From positions 62,001-126,000 of the forward strand of contig NZ_JAFWFN010000083.1 of assembly GCF_017515565.1 (NCBI RefSeq): a DNA stretch of 64,000 nucleotides, written 5' to 3'. Every line of letters begins with the position of its first letter. Within the stretch, counting starts at the first letter, position 1. Made by a program: the position numbers and the translations under genes. Under the pieces are notes generated by a model, which had not been told where the DNA came from, made no database searches, and saw only the letters and a list, made by a program, of their open reading frames with translations. This DNA comes from Halomonas sp. (GTDB lineage: Bacteria; Pseudomonadota; Gammaproteobacteria; Pseudomonadales; Halomonadaceae). Below are positions 1 to 9,433 of this stretch, in pieces.

Positions 1-116
1 GAGAGGTGCACTATGGCGAGGGGCGTTCCACCGCCCGAAAAAAGCGCAACGACCCCCATGACGGGAATCAGCGTATAAAAAACGGCTAAGAGATAGTAGG
101 CGCGCGTAAGATTCAT
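1..116 (-). CDS. N-terminal part of a small membrane protein (runs off the left edge)
   Basis: The minus strand has an open frame from an ATG at 116 to the window edge, preceded by a good ribosome binding site (AAAGGAG, about 6 nt upstream). The 38 visible residues begin MNLTRAYYLLAVFYTLIPVM and are strongly hydrophobic, so this is probably the first membrane segment of an inner-membrane protein. I do not recognise the family from this fragment. It lies downstream of, and on the same strand as, the nitroreductase gene, with an 82-nt gap, so the two may be cotranscribed. Confidence 0.6.
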   Translation of the reverse strand, partial: MNLTRAYYLLAVFYTLIPVMGVVALFSGGGTPLAIVHL

Positions 117-198
117 TGATGGCTCCTTTTATAGTTTTTGGTACCGCTGTTTGCCATGCAACCCAGATAGAAATGCTCAACCTATGTCGCTTACTGCG

Positions 199-930
199 TT
201 ATTTCATTTCAAAGCCACGCTTTACCAAAAAATCACGCATATGGGGGCGTAGCTTGTCATCAAACAGTGGCTTCAAGTTATGCGACCAGTCGGTATTTTT
301 ATTGCTACTGCTCCGCGCCTGGTAGTAAGCCTGCATAGTGGAATCAAAAGCTTGAACCAGCTCGGTGTCTTCAGTGTAGTAGTCTTCTTTTAAAATCGCT
401 TCTACTGGCAGGCGCGGCTTTACTTCCGGATTGTGCGCTGGGTAGCCAAGGCACAAGCCAAATACCGGATAAACGTGCTCAGGAAGGCGCAACAAATCGC
501 TAATCTGCTGGGGGTTATTGCGAATACCGCCGATATAGCAAATACCTAGCCCTTCAGACTCCGCTGCTACCACAACATTTTGGGCTACTAAAGCGGTGTC
601 TACGGTGGCAACCAGCAATTGCTCGGTCATGCCTCGCTCAACGTTGGCTCCTGTGCGTGCTGATGCTTCCGTTGGGCGTTTCATATCGGCACAAAATACT
701 AAAAATGCCGCGCAGCTTGCGACATACCCTTGCCCACCGGCCAGCTCGGCGATCTGCTCACGGTTAGCGGCGTCTTTAACGTGAATAATGGTATAGGCTT
801 GTACGTGGCTTGAGGTCGCCGCGCTTTGGCCTGCTTGAATCAGTTCAAGCAGCAATCCATGGGGTATTTCTTGGTCGCTAAATTTACGAATAGAGCGGTG
901 GGACTGCAGTAATTTGATAACGTCGTTCAT
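199..930 (-). CDS. nfsA: Oxygen-insensitive NADPH nitroreductase (NfsA family)
   Basis: This 243-residue flavoprotein should use NADPH and bound FMN to carry out two-electron reduction of nitroaromatics and quinones in the cytosol. The N-terminus has the family signature HRSIRKF (residues 11-17), which contacts the FMN phosphate. The segments VFCADM, EQLLVATVDTALVAQN, AAESEGLGICYIGGIRNN and FGLCLGYPAHNPEVKPRLP match Escherichia coli NfsA closely in order and spacing, and the length is typical (about 240). The ATG at 930 is the natural start. No neighbour points to a dedicated pathway. I am confident of the family; the physiological substrate is not determined by the sequence. Confidence 0.93.
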   Translation of the reverse strand: MNDVIKLLQSHRSIRKFSDQEIPHGLLLELIQAGQSAATSSHVQAYTIIHVKDAANREQIAELAGGQGYVASCAAFLVFCADMKRPTEASARTGANVERGMTEQLLVATVDTALVAQNVVVAAESEGLGICYIGGIRNNPQQISDLLRLPEHVYPVFGLCLGYPAHNPEVKPRLPVEAILKEDYYTEDTELVQAFDSTMQAYYQARSSSNKNTDWSHNLKPLFDDKLRPHMRDFLVKRGFEMK

Positions 931-1190
931 AGTGCCTCACTAAGGAATAGGGTGATAACAACCAGTGGCTAGCATGGCACAGCCTCGCCATTTTTATGAA
1001 TCTTCAATGCGCGGTTTTTTTAACGGTGGCGTAAGAGGGTATTTTGATTGGGCTAGCACACAAGGCTATCTTCCAGCCATCTGGGCAACTACCTTAGTTA
1101 ATCCATGGTTTCTTAGCTAATAAGTTAACCAGCGTGCAGCTATACTATATGCAATATAAATTAATGGAATAACGTTGCCAGGAAGCCGCC

Positions 1191-1958
1191 ATGTCTAATA
1201 GCTCACACATACCGTCAGGGCAGGAATGGAATGCCAGCCACTACGAGGAAAACGCGAACTTCGTTCCTAAACAGGGAGGCGAGGTGCTAAAACTTCTTGC
1301 CCCGCAAGCGGGCCAGCGCATATTGGATCTTGGCTGTGGCGATGGTGCGTTAACCGAGCGTATTGCCCAAACGGGGGCGAATGTGTTGGGTATCGACGCG
1401 TCAGAGGAGATGGTGGACGCTGCGCGCCAGCGGGGCCTCAACGCCCGCGTGATTGATGGCCACCAACTGCCTTTTGACCATGAGTTTGACGCCGTATTCA
1501 GCAATGCAGCCTTGCACTGGATGCTAGACCCACAAAAGGTGCTCGCTGGCGTAAAGCGCGCGCTAAAACCGGGTGGGCGCTTTGTTGCGGAGTTTGGCGG
1601 CCACGGCAATATGGCGGCCATTTGCACCGCCCTTATAGCCTCGCTGCAGTTTCGCGGCATTAGTTCACACGGGCGCCACCCATGGTATTTTCCCACCACG
1701 CAAGAGTATGCCCACCTACTGCAAACCGTGGGTTTTAAGGTCGACTCTATTGAGTTGTTCCCACGCCCTACACTACTGCCTACGGGCATGGCAGGCTGGC
1801 TTAGAACCTTTGCCAACCCTTTCCTGCACAACTTAGACCAGGACCTACAAGAAGCCATTATTGATAATACGATGAATCTTCTTGCCCATAGCCTAAACGA
1901 TGGTCATGGTAACTGGACGGCTGACTATGTACGGCTGCGGGTCTCCGCACACGTGTAG
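1191..1958 (+). CDS. Class I SAM-dependent methyltransferase
   Basis: This 255-residue cytosolic protein has the Rossmann-like methyltransferase fold. Motif I is DLGCGDG (residues 46-52), followed by the acidic-loop segment GIDASEEMV at about 66-74 and the motif IV-like region FDAVFSNAALHWM. The pattern ALHWM...PGGRFVAEFGGHGN resembles the trans-aconitate methyltransferase/Methyltransf_11 group. The substrate cannot be read from the sequence. An SD-like AGGAAG precedes the ATG at 1191. The gene converges on the alcohol dehydrogenase at 2034-3095, with a shared hairpin terminator between them. Confidence 0.88.
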   Translation: MSNSSHIPSGQEWNASHYEENANFVPKQGGEVLKLLAPQAGQRILDLGCGDGALTERIAQTGANVLGIDASEEMVDAARQRGLNARVIDGHQLPFDHEFDAVFSNAALHWMLDPQKVLAGVKRALKPGGRFVAEFGGHGNMAAICTALIASLQFRGISSHGRHPWYFPTTQEYAHLLQTVGFKVDSIELFPRPTLLPTGMAGWLRTFANPFLHNLDQDLQEAIIDNTMNLLAHSLNDGHGNWTADYVRLRVSAHV

Positions 1959-1990
1959 TATCGCCTGCGCTTTACAGTGACCACATAAAA

Positions 1991-2017
1991 AAACCCACCG
2001 CTTTAGGCGGTGGGTTT
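1991..2017. terminator. Bidirectional rho-independent terminator
   Basis: A perfect 11-bp stem (AAACCCACCGC / GCGGTGGGTTT) with a 5-nt loop lies between the convergent methyltransferase and alcohol dehydrogenase genes. It has A/T runs on both sides, so it can serve either strand. Confidence 0.85.
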
Positions 2018-2033
2018 ACATTTATAGCGCTAT

Positions 2034-3095
2034 TTACACGCGGGTATCTTTCAGTGTCGCCATATCAATAACGAAGCGGTAGCGTACATCACCTTTCTCC
2101 ATACGCTCGAAGCCGTCGTTGATATTATTAATATCTAACATTTCGATATCACAGGTGATGTTTTGCTCAGCACACAGTTGGAGCAGCTCTTCGGTTTCAG
2201 CTATACCACCAATCAATGAACCCGCCACCACGCGGCGCTTAAACACCAGGTTAAACGCTTCAATCGCAGGCTCGATAGGCTCTAGCAAGCCCACTAGAAT
2301 GTGCGTGCCATCATACTTTAGTGAGGCCAAGTACGGGTTCAAGTCATGCTGCACCGGAATGGTGTCGAGCATAAAATCGAAGGAGCCTGCTACAGCCTTC
2401 ATTTGCGCTTCATCGCCGGATACCACCACATGGTCGGCACCGTTGCGCTTGGCCTCTTCTACTTTAGCGTCAGAGCGGGTAAACACGGTGACTTCAGCAC
2501 CCAGCGCTTTGGCTAGTTTGACGCCCATATGGCCAAGGCCGCCCATACCAATCACGCCCACTTTGTGGCCTTTGCCAACCTTAAAGTGCTTAAGAGGCGA
2601 ATAGGTCGTAATACCAGCACACAGAATAGGAGCGGCAGAGGCGAGATCGATGCCATCGGGCATTTTCAGCACAAAGTGTTCACTGACCACAATCGCATCA
2701 GAGTAGCCACCTTGGGTTAAGGTGCCATCCTGGCGGTCAGGACTGCCGTAGGTCATGGTGAACCCTTCCATGCAGTACTGTTCTACGCCTTCTTTACAAG
2801 CAGAGCAGGTGCGGCAGGAGTCCACCATGCAACCCACGCCGACTAAATCACCGGCTTTAAAACGCGTTACATCGCCACCAACAGCGGTCACGCGGCCAAC
2901 AATCTCGTGACCGGGTACCACCGGATACTGGCTCATTCCCCAGTCGTTACGGGCAAAGTGCAGGTCACTGTGGCAAACACCACAGTAAAGAATTTCAATA
3001 GCAACGTCGTCGGCACGTGGCTCACGACGATCAAAGGTAAACGGCGCCAGTGGTTTATCGGCGGAAAACGCCGCGTATGATTTTGCTTGGCTCAT
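2034..3095 (-). CDS. Zinc-dependent NAD(P) alcohol dehydrogenase, YahK/cinnamyl-alcohol type
   Basis: This 353-residue medium-chain dehydrogenase should interconvert aldehydes and primary alcohols with NADP(H). The catalytic zinc site is visible as C41 in YCGVCHSD with GHE at 62-64. The structural zinc lobe has the four expected cysteines C94, C97, C100 and C108. The nucleotide-binding turn is GMGGLGHMG at about 183-191. The length and the motif string match YahK/AdhC-type aldehyde reductases. An AAAGGAG ribosome binding site precedes the start. A divergently transcribed AraC regulator lies upstream, as is common for this enzyme group, so aldehyde-responsive control is plausible but inferred. 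Confidence 0.92.
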   Translation of the reverse strand: MSQAKSYAAFSADKPLAPFTFDRREPRADDVAIEILYCGVCHSDLHFARNDWGMSQYPVVPGHEIVGRVTAVGGDVTRFKAGDLVGVGCMVDSCRTCSACKEGVEQYCMEGFTMTYGSPDRQDGTLTQGGYSDAIVVSEHFVLKMPDGIDLASAAPILCAGITTYSPLKHFKVGKGHKVGVIGMGGLGHMGVKLAKALGAEVTVFTRSDAKVEEAKRNGADHVVVSGDEAQMKAVAGSFDFMLDTIPVQHDLNPYLASLKYDGTHILVGLLEPIEPAIEAFNLVFKRRVVAGSLIGGIAETEELLQLCAEQNITCDIEMLDINNINDGFERMEKGDVRYRFVIDMATLKDTRV

Positions 3096-3293
3096 AAAAA
3101 CTCCTTTTTAAAACATCCCGCGCATGCGGAAAAACATCTCTATTATTCGCTGCTTACGGTTAGATAGCGATGAGCGAAGCTACGTTTTTTTTGCTCATTT
3201 CTCTCTTTAGTTGCAATAAAATAACAATAAATAGCCAAAAAACATCATAATTGTTGATTGCTACTGACGTATCACCACAAAGGAGAACCAGCC

Positions 3294-4187
3294 ATGGCTA
3301 GCACAGCGCATACGGGCAGCGCGCTCGCTGACTTAATCAAGCCATTGGTAAACAGGAACGGGTTAAACGCGTCTCGCTTATCACGGGTGGGGGTACTCTG
3401 CCTGGGGCGTCATCAAGAGCGTACGCCACTGATGTACGATCCTAGCTTAATCATTATCGCCCAGGGCCGTAAGGTGGGTTATCTAGGCGATCGTGAGATT
3501 CATTACAACCCAGGTCACTATCTCGTGCAGACCCTTCCCATGCCTTTCGAATGCGAAACGCATGGCTCCCCTGATACGCCGTTACTTGGCATCTCAGTAA
3601 AGCTTGATCCCGCCTTACTCAGTGAAATGGTTACCTCTATGGGGGATATTGGCCTCCCCCCAACGCCCCCTAAACCCATGGCGTCTGTTGCGATGAACGA
3701 GGGCATGCAAATGGCGATGCTGCGCTTAGCACACACGCTGCACGACGACCTTGAGTGCACGATAATGGGCGATGCCCGCATCCGAGATGTGGTATTTGAA
3801 GCGCTAAAAGGGGAGCAAGGCCCAGCCCTGCGGGCACTGGTAAAAGGGCATGGTCACTACTCACGCATAGTACAGATACTATCGAAACTTCACGCGCAGT
3901 TTGCTGACGATTTTAGCGTTGAACAGCTCGCCAAGCAGGCGAATATGAGCGTATCAACGTTTCATCAGCACTTTAAACAGATTACCCGCTCATCGCCTGC
4001 CCAGTATTTAAAGCGGCTGCGCCTGATCAAAGCGCAGCAGCTCATCTTGCAAGATAGTCACAATGTGAACCAAGCTGCACTGGCAGTGGGATATCGCAGC
4101 GTGCCTCAATTCAGTCGAGACTATAAGCGCTATTTTGGCGAGTCACCGTTACAGCACAAGCGACAGGAGCAGGCGCTACGTGCATAG
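3294..4187 (+). CDS. AraC-family transcriptional regulator (cupin-type N domain)
   Basis: This 297-residue regulator has an AraC_N sensing domain in roughly the first 190 residues (the LSRVGVLCLGRHQERTPLMY and IIIAQGRKVGYLG patterns) and two C-terminal helix-turn-helix units (DDFSVEQLAKQANMSVSTFH and NQAALAVGYRSVPQFSRDYK). The frame is open further upstream, but the ATG at 3294 has a strong AAAGGAG about 7 nt before it, so I chose this start. It is divergent from the zinc alcohol dehydrogenase, with about 200 bp between the two starts, and most likely controls that gene. This class is often tied to alcohol or aldehyde dehydrogenases; the ligand is unknown. Confidence 0.88.
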   Translation: MASTAHTGSALADLIKPLVNRNGLNASRLSRVGVLCLGRHQERTPLMYDPSLIIIAQGRKVGYLGDREIHYNPGHYLVQTLPMPFECETHGSPDTPLLGISVKLDPALLSEMVTSMGDIGLPPTPPKPMASVAMNEGMQMAMLRLAHTLHDDLECTIMGDARIRDVVFEALKGEQGPALRALVKGHGHYSRIVQILSKLHAQFADDFSVEQLAKQANMSVSTFHQHFKQITRSSPAQYLKRLRLIKAQQLILQDSHNVNQAALAVGYRSVPQFSRDYKRYFGESPLQHKRQEQALRA

Positions 4188-4206
4188 GTAGTTGACCTCA
4201 GTAGGC

Positions 4207-4632
4207 TTACTTGGCAAATATCTGGCTTTTATCTTTAAATGCTTTGAACTCTAGGGCGTTACCGCAGGGGTCGAGTAGAAACATGGTTGCCTGCTCGCCT
4301 ACTTCGCCTTTAAAGCGAATGTAGGGCTCGATTACAAAATCGGTGCCTCTCTTTTCTAGGCGCTCAGCCAGGGTTTCCCACTCCTCCCACTCTAAAATCA
4401 CACCAAAGTGTGGCACCGGCACGTTATGGCCATCCACCGGGTTGGTGTGGGCACTATCTTGGCCGGGGGTTTTGGGGTGCTCGTGAATCACTAACTGGTG
4501 GCCGAAAAAGTTAAAATCAACCCAGTGGTCACTAGAGCGCCCCTCTTCAAGGCCAAAGACATCATTATAAAACGCGCGGGCAAGCGCTACATCGTAGACA
4601 GGAATCGCTAAATGGAAAGGGGAAAGGCTCAT
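4207..4632 (-). CDS. VOC (glyoxalase/bleomycin-resistance) family protein
   Basis: A 141-residue vicinal-oxygen-chelate fold protein with the paired beta-alpha-beta-beta-beta pattern: [22 protein letters not shown] at the N-terminus and a C-terminal [17 protein letters not shown] strand carrying the metal-ligand type glutamate. The open frame extends upstream, but the ATG at 4632 has an AGGAG site at proper spacing. Homologues are often annotated as lactoylglutathione-lyase-like, but the true substrate cannot be read. It is convergent with the AraC gene and divergent from the LysR gene. Confidence 0.85.
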   Translation of the reverse strand: MSLSPFHLAIPVYDVALARAFYNDVFGLEEGRSSDHWVDFNFFGHQLVIHEHPKTPGQDSAHTNPVDGHNVPVPHFGVILEWEEWETLAERLEKRGTDFVIEPYIRFKGEVGEQATMFLLDPCGNALEFKAFKDKSQIFAK

Positions 4633-4788
4633 GGCTGTCTCCTGTTTTAGTGCTTTTGTTAGGGATAGATAGGTGTGGGCTGGCATGCTACACAACCGCT
4701 ATGAGATTATCCTAGGCGGTGCCCTGCAAAAATAAAATCAATTGTTTTTTGATTGATTCACAAATATTACTGATGATTGAAACGGCGA

Positions 4789-5655
4789 ATGATACGAGAA
4801 CTGAAAACCCTGGTCGCCGTTGCTCAACACGGCACCTTTGCAGCAGCAGGCCAGCAGGTTGGGCTTACCCAGGCAGCGGTCAGTGCACAAATGAAGCGTT
4901 TAGAAGAAGCGCTTGGACTTACCCTATTTGAACGCAGCGGGCGTGCAGCCGTGCTTACTCAGCGGGGGCAGGAAACCCTGCTGCAGGCGCAAGCGTTGCT
5001 AGGGATGTACGCCACGTTAGGCGATTCGCCATCACATCAGGGGCTTGGTACTCGACTCACCATAGGGGCGATTGCCTCTATTCAACGCACCCTGCTGCCC
5101 GCTGTTTTAGCGCGCTTTCACCGCCGCTACCCTGAGTGTCATACGCGGCTAGTGCCGGGGCTTTCTATAGATTTAATGAATCAGGTAGACGCAGGTGAGC
5201 TGGATATGGCGGTGATTATTCGCCCTCCGTTTTCGCTGCACAGCGATTTACGCTGGACGCCTCTGGCTCACGAGCCGTTTCGCTTACTGGTGCCCCGACA
5301 GCTACAGGGCGAGGAGTGGCGAGAACTTCTCACCAACCACCCCTTCGTGCGCTACGATCGGACATCATTTGGCGGCCGTCAGGTAGATCGCTTTTTAAGG
5401 GATAACCACTGCCAAGTGCGCGATATATGCGAAGTCGATGAGCTAGATGCCATCGTGCAGCTGGTTGCCGATGGCGTGGGCGTCGCGCTTGTCCCTCAAC
5501 CCAACGCATTAAAACGCTGGCCTAAGGGGGTGCGGGCGATTGATTTAGGCGAACGCACCATACACCGCGATATAGGTTTGATTCATCGCACTAACGGGCA
5601 TTTAAGCCAGCCCGCTCGGGCATTGGCCCAATTAATTGGTACTATTGCTGCTTAA
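4789..5655 (+). CDS. LysR-type transcriptional regulator
   Basis: This 288-residue protein has the LysR winged helix-turn-helix at residues 1-60 (LKTLVAVAQHGTFAAAGQQVGLTQ, then SAQMKRLEEALGLTLFERSG) and a LysR substrate-binding domain after about residue 85. The start is uncertain: a TTG at 4777 would add four residues, but the ATG at 4789 places the helix where the family has it. The gene is divergent from the VOC protein gene and may regulate it; no LysR box was verified. Confidence 0.88.
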   Translation: MIRELKTLVAVAQHGTFAAAGQQVGLTQAAVSAQMKRLEEALGLTLFERSGRAAVLTQRGQETLLQAQALLGMYATLGDSPSHQGLGTRLTIGAIASIQRTLLPAVLARFHRRYPECHTRLVPGLSIDLMNQVDAGELDMAVIIRPPFSLHSDLRWTPLAHEPFRLLVPRQLQGEEWRELLTNHPFVRYDRTSFGGRQVDRFLRDNHCQVRDICEVDELDAIVQLVADGVGVALVPQPNALKRWPKGVRAIDLGERTIHRDIGLIHRTNGHLSQPARALAQLIGTIAA

Positions 5656-5702
5656 ACCACTAATGACCTTCATTGACTCAATCAGTACGCAGGCCACCCC
5701 CC

Positions 5703-5915
5703 ATGCAACCTAAAGACCTTGAGAAACTCGTCACCCGGACGATGCCATTTGGAAAGCACCAAGGCTGGATTATTGCCGATCTACCTGGGCCCTATCTCAA
5801 CTGGTTTGCGCGGGAGGGCTTTCCTGACGGTGAGATTGGTCACCTCCTCCACTTGATGCATGAGATTGACCATAACGGCCTCAGCGGCCTGCTTGAACCA
5901 CTGCGCCACAAATAA
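5703..5915 (+). CDS. DUF3820 family small protein
   Basis: A 70-residue protein with the family core TMPFGKHQGWIIADLPGPYLNWFAREGFPDGEIGHLL. Proteins of this family are small and cytosolic, and their function is unknown. The frame opens earlier at a TTG (5673), but the ATG at 5703 starts the recognisable domain. It follows the LysR gene by 47 nt on the same strand, so cotranscription is possible. Confidence 0.75.
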   Translation: MQPKDLEKLVTRTMPFGKHQGWIIADLPGPYLNWFAREGFPDGEIGHLLHLMHEIDHNGLSGLLEPLRHK

Positions 5916-5931
5916 TCAAGTGGCTGCTAAT

Positions 5932-6285
5932 CTAATGCCTATTGCTCAGCGCCCGATCACGTTCAACGACGTATAACGCTTGGTGTTGCTGAGCATCAGC
6001 AGGAAATCGACCTAGCGCCACGGCCTGCTCAAAAAAGCCCGCAGCGGGCAAGTGATCACCTCGGCGGCTAACCACCAACGCGGCAATCATTGGCTGCCCT
6101 GCGGCAACATCCTCTTCCATCAGCTGTTCAAGCGCTTTAGCAACACGTTGTATAGTTCTCGGTGGCGTGAGTCCTAACGCAATCGCTACTTGCTGATAAG
6201 TCATCGGCAACTCAGCGCTGGGCGTGCTGAGTAGCAGTGAGCGCACCTGGGGCGCTAAAGCGGCGTTTATATCGCGTTGGGTCAT
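5932..6285 (-). CDS. Uncharacterised small protein, possible winged-helix
   Basis: This is a 117-residue protein I do not recognise. Residues 27-60 (MTYQQVAIALGLTPPRTIQR followed by VAKALEQLMEED) read like a helix-turn-helix or winged-helix segment. The C-terminal half (AALVVSRRGDHLPAAGFFEQAVALGRF) is compact and charged. There is no signal peptide or membrane segment. The coding frame looks real: its base composition matches the neighbours and there is a clean ATG at 6285. It converges on the DUF3820 gene. Confidence 0.65.
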   Translation of the reverse strand: MTQRDINAALAPQVRSLLLSTPSAELPMTYQQVAIALGLTPPRTIQRVAKALEQLMEEDVAAGQPMIAALVVSRRGDHLPAAGFFEQAVALGRFPADAQQHQALYVVERDRALSNRH

Positions 6286-6393
6286 CGTTGTGGCGCACCC
6301 TCTTCATCAGATTAATAAGCACACCATTGAAGCGCTGGTTATGCTGAAGACATACTTTACGTATCTTAACGCGATAGACGCTAGGAAAAAGGC

Positions 6394-7164
6394 ATGGCTA
6401 AACGATTAAAAAACTCTCAACAATCCAAAGGCGGTGTGTGGCCAACGGTGTTGGCATGGGTAAGCGTTTTAACACTGTTCATTGCAGTATTGTTGATGGC
6501 TGGCGCTGGCCCAGCTTACCGCTGGCAACTCCTTGGGCTTGGCGAGGCATTCACATTACTTCGTAACGGTGTATATGCCACCGCAGGTGCGATGCTGCTA
6601 AGCTTGCTACTGCTTGTGGTGAGTGGCATCACTCGCCGCCTTGGTGCTGCTTTAGTCGCGGTGATAGTAATTGCAGCCACTCTGGCGCTGCTTTATTTAC
6701 CGTGGCAGCAGTGGCAACGCGCGCAACAGGCCCCTGTTATTCACGATATTACGACCGACTTGCAAAACCCTCCCACCTTCAACGCCTTAAGAAACGACCG
6801 CGAAGCCGCACCCAATGCGGTGGACTACCCCGGCGAAGCCACGGCCCGCCAGCAGCGGGCGGCTTATCCTAATGTGCAGCCGCTGGTGGTCGATGCTCCT
6901 GCCACTAGCGTTCTTGCGGCAGCTCAAGCAGAGGTGGAAGCATCCGAGTGGAGGATTGCGGCGATTACCGAGAACACCATTGAAGCGACCGCCACGACCT
7001 ACTGGTTTGGCTTTGAAGATGATGTGGTGATACGCCTGACCGAACAACAAGATGCTGTTCGTATTGATATGCGCTCTGCCTCTCGTCTAGGCGCCAGCGA
7101 TATTGGTACCAATGCTCAGCGAATTGAAACCTTTCTGACAGCACTGCGTGAACGCTTTGAGTAA
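6394..7164 (+). CDS. DUF1499 family membrane protein
   Basis: A 256-residue protein with three hydrophobic segments in the first 115 residues (about 15-37, 55-75 and 82-103), followed by a soluble DUF1499 domain from about residue 125. Family hallmarks include a DITTDLQNPPTF-like segment near the start of the domain and IEATATTYWFGFEDDVVIRL and DMRSASRLGASDIGTNAQRI near its end. The role of the family is unknown; the domain probably faces the periplasm. The ATG at 6394 has an AGGAAAAAGG site upstream. Confidence 0.82.
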   Translation: MAKRLKNSQQSKGGVWPTVLAWVSVLTLFIAVLLMAGAGPAYRWQLLGLGEAFTLLRNGVYATAGAMLLSLLLLVVSGITRRLGAALVAVIVIAATLALLYLPWQQWQRAQQAPVIHDITTDLQNPPTFNALRNDREAAPNAVDYPGEATARQQRAAYPNVQPLVVDAPATSVLAAAQAEVEASEWRIAAITENTIEATATTYWFGFEDDVVIRLTEQQDAVRIDMRSASRLGASDIGTNAQRIETFLTALRERFE

Positions 7165-7192
7165 ACAGCCAGGATCAGGGCAATGACGCTTC

Positions 7193-7226
7193 AAAAAAAA
7201 GCCCGTCGCTTTTAAAAGCGACGGGC
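7193..7226 (-). terminator. Rho-independent terminator of the chemoreceptor transcript
   Basis: A perfect 13-bp inverted repeat (GCCCGTCGCTTTT / AAAAGCGACGGGC, 7201-7226). On the minus strand it is followed by eight T residues, directly downstream of the chemoreceptor gene that ends at 7268. It may also stop the DUF1499 transcript from the other side. Confidence 0.85.
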
Positions 7227-7267
7227 TTGCCTGTTTACCCCCTCCCGCGAGGGTTTGAAAACGAGGG

Positions 7268-9388
7268 TTAAACGGGCGGTTGCAAGCGCGCCGCCTCTTC
7301 TGGCTGAGGCAGTGAGGCGGGCTGCTGACCCGTGCCACTTACCTGGAAGCGGCTGACCAGGGAATGCATGTCCCCTGCTCGCTCGTCCAGGGTGTGGCTT
7401 GCGCTTGTGGCTTCTTGAACCAAACGGGCATTCTGGTGCGTCACTTGATCCAATTGCGAGATCGCTTGGTTGATTTGGTCAATTCCAGCGGACTGCTCTT
7501 GAGTGGCGTCCGCAATTTCCGTCACATAGCGGGTTACTTCCGTAAGGCTATCGATAATATCCTGTAGGTGGTTGCTGGACGCTGTGACCAGTTGCTCACC
7601 TTCGTTCACTTTTTTGACGCTGTCATCCACCAAATGGCGAATTTGTGCCGCCTCTTCGGCGCTGCGCCCGGCAAGTTTGCGTACTTCTTGCGCCACAACG
7701 GCAAAACCGCGCCCCTGCTCACCGGCCCTGGCCGCTTCTACTGAGGCGTTAAGCGCCAGCAGGTTCGTTTGAAACGCAATGTCGTCGATCGCTTTAATAA
7801 TCGAGGTGATTTTTTCACTTGATTGACGGATTTCACTCATGGCTTCAGTGGTACGCTTGGCGACTTCTCCTGCCGAACGCGCCCGATTATCCACGCCACC
7901 GCTGGCCCCTTTGGCCTGTTCGGCATAGTCTGCCGTTTGCTTCACCGTCGCGGTAATCTGCTCCAGGCTTGATGCCGTTTCAGCCAGCGAGGCCGCCTGT
8001 TGGTCGGTGCGCTGAGAGAGGTTTTCGTTACCTGCCGCAATTTGGCGGCTGCTGGCAGCAATGGCCTCAGCGCTTTCACGAATTTGCGCCACCATGCTCT
8101 CAAAGGTATCCATCATGCGATTAAACGCTTGTGCAGCTTGGCCTACCTCATCATTGCGCTCTAGCGCTAAGCGCATTGAAAGATCAGCATTCTCGCCCGC
8201 AGCACCGCTGATATTCTCCATTTGCCGACGCATAGTGACCAGCGGCCCGAGCACTCGGACTAAGGTGCGCCAGCCGAATATTGCCAGAAGCGCGATCACC
8301 CCCAGCGTTACCGCCACCAGCAGTGTACGGCCCGCATTCGCCAACGTTTCGGCGTCGCTGCTTGCAGTGGCCGCCTGCGCCACAATAGACGCTTCGAGTT
8401 CACTAAGGGCAGCGCGCATATCCCGAGTTGCTTGGGAAACGCTGGTAAGAGCCGCTTGAACCTGGACGTTAAGCGCAAGCTGCTCCTGGCGCAGGGCAAA
8501 AACTGAATCAGCGTCTTCTACCATCAACCCATTGAGCGAGAGAAGCACTGCATTAAGTTCATTGATCATCTCCCGCTGTTCTACTTCAGTGCTGGGAGCT
8601 TGCGCAATAGCGGCTAACGACTGGCGGGCCAGCGACCCTTGCTGTGAAATTTCGTTGTTACGTAAATTCACTAATGCATCAACATGATTGACCTGCATCA
8701 TCTGACGCCCAAGGTCAGAAAGCATTGCCACGGCCATACGCGCATTGCCGCTAAGTCGTCCGATATCTGCCCTTGGGGCAAACATTTCGTCGAGCAACTG
8801 CGTTGGCAATGAGGTGGTGCCCTCTTCCCGCCACGCCTCCATCAGGTCGCGTAGGCGCCGTTCTTGGCGAACCTGGTCAAGCGCAGCGCGGCCAGCAATA
8901 TCGTCTGCACTTAGCATGACATTCGTAATGGCGGCTTCCATTTGACTAATCTGCGCGGCCATCTGTGTCTGTACGTTGAGGGCTTCACGGCGTGCCGCTT
9001 CTAGTGCCTCATCTCCTGCTAGCAGCGCCTGATAGTGGCTATCGAGCGCCGCTACTTGGTTGCTTTGCTCCGATTGCTCAATCAGCGACAAGCCTTCACG
9101 CGCTTGGCTAAAGCGCTCATTCAACGCGCTGCGGGGGGTTACCTCGGCCAGCGCTTCTTCGTCTTGTATCGCGAGCAAATCTGCGTGACGCTGACCAAAA
9201 GCCCCCATTGCCAACACCATGCTACGGCTAGCATCTTGCAGAGGCAGTACATCGCCGGTGATATAGCGCTGAGCATTAATAAGCCGCTGGTTTGTCGCCC
9301 AACCAGTGGCAGCAAGCACTACCGCACCCAATACCGCCGCTATAAAAAGACTAATTAACATAGCGCGGATACTTAAGGATTTTTTCAT
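7268..9388 (-). CDS. Methyl-accepting chemotaxis protein
   Basis: This 706-residue transmembrane chemoreceptor has a first membrane helix at about residues 9-31 and a large periplasmic helical sensor region of roughly 310 residues. A second membrane helix ([18 protein letters not shown]) precedes a HAMP domain and a long cytoplasmic coiled-coil signalling domain. The kinase-contact hairpin is intact ([20 protein letters not shown], then [20 protein letters not shown]). There is no C-terminal CheR/CheB tether pentapeptide. The sensor region is longer than in Tar/Tsr. The neighbouring gene encodes a periplasmic amino-acid-type binding protein on the same strand, upstream by 45 nt, which suggests that ligand-loaded binding protein is sensed by this receptor (inference). 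Confidence 0.95.
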   Translation of the reverse strand: MKKSLSIRAMLISLFIAAVLGAVVLAATGWATNQRLINAQRYITGDVLPLQDASRSMVLAMGAFGQRHADLLAIQDEEALAEVTPRSALNERFSQAREGLSLIEQSEQSNQVAALDSHYQALLAGDEALEAARREALNVQTQMAAQISQMEAAITNVMLSADDIAGRAALDQVRQERRLRDLMEAWREEGTTSLPTQLLDEMFAPRADIGRLSGNARMAVAMLSDLGRQMMQVNHVDALVNLRNNEISQQGSLARQSLAAIAQAPSTEVEQREMINELNAVLLSLNGLMVEDADSVFALRQEQLALNVQVQAALTSVSQATRDMRAALSELEASIVAQAATASSDAETLANAGRTLLVAVTLGVIALLAIFGWRTLVRVLGPLVTMRRQMENISGAAGENADLSMRLALERNDEVGQAAQAFNRMMDTFESMVAQIRESAEAIAASSRQIAAGNENLSQRTDQQAASLAETASSLEQITATVKQTADYAEQAKGASGGVDNRARSAGEVAKRTTEAMSEIRQSSEKITSIIKAIDDIAFQTNLLALNASVEAARAGEQGRGFAVVAQEVRKLAGRSAEEAAQIRHLVDDSVKKVNEGEQLVTASSNHLQDIIDSLTEVTRYVTEIADATQEQSAGIDQINQAISQLDQVTHQNARLVQEATSASHTLDERAGDMHSLVSRFQVSGTGQQPASLPQPEEAARLQPPV

Positions 9389-9433
9389 TTTGCGTGTTCG
9401 CTTATGTCAGGAAATAGTGCAGTAACAGAGCTA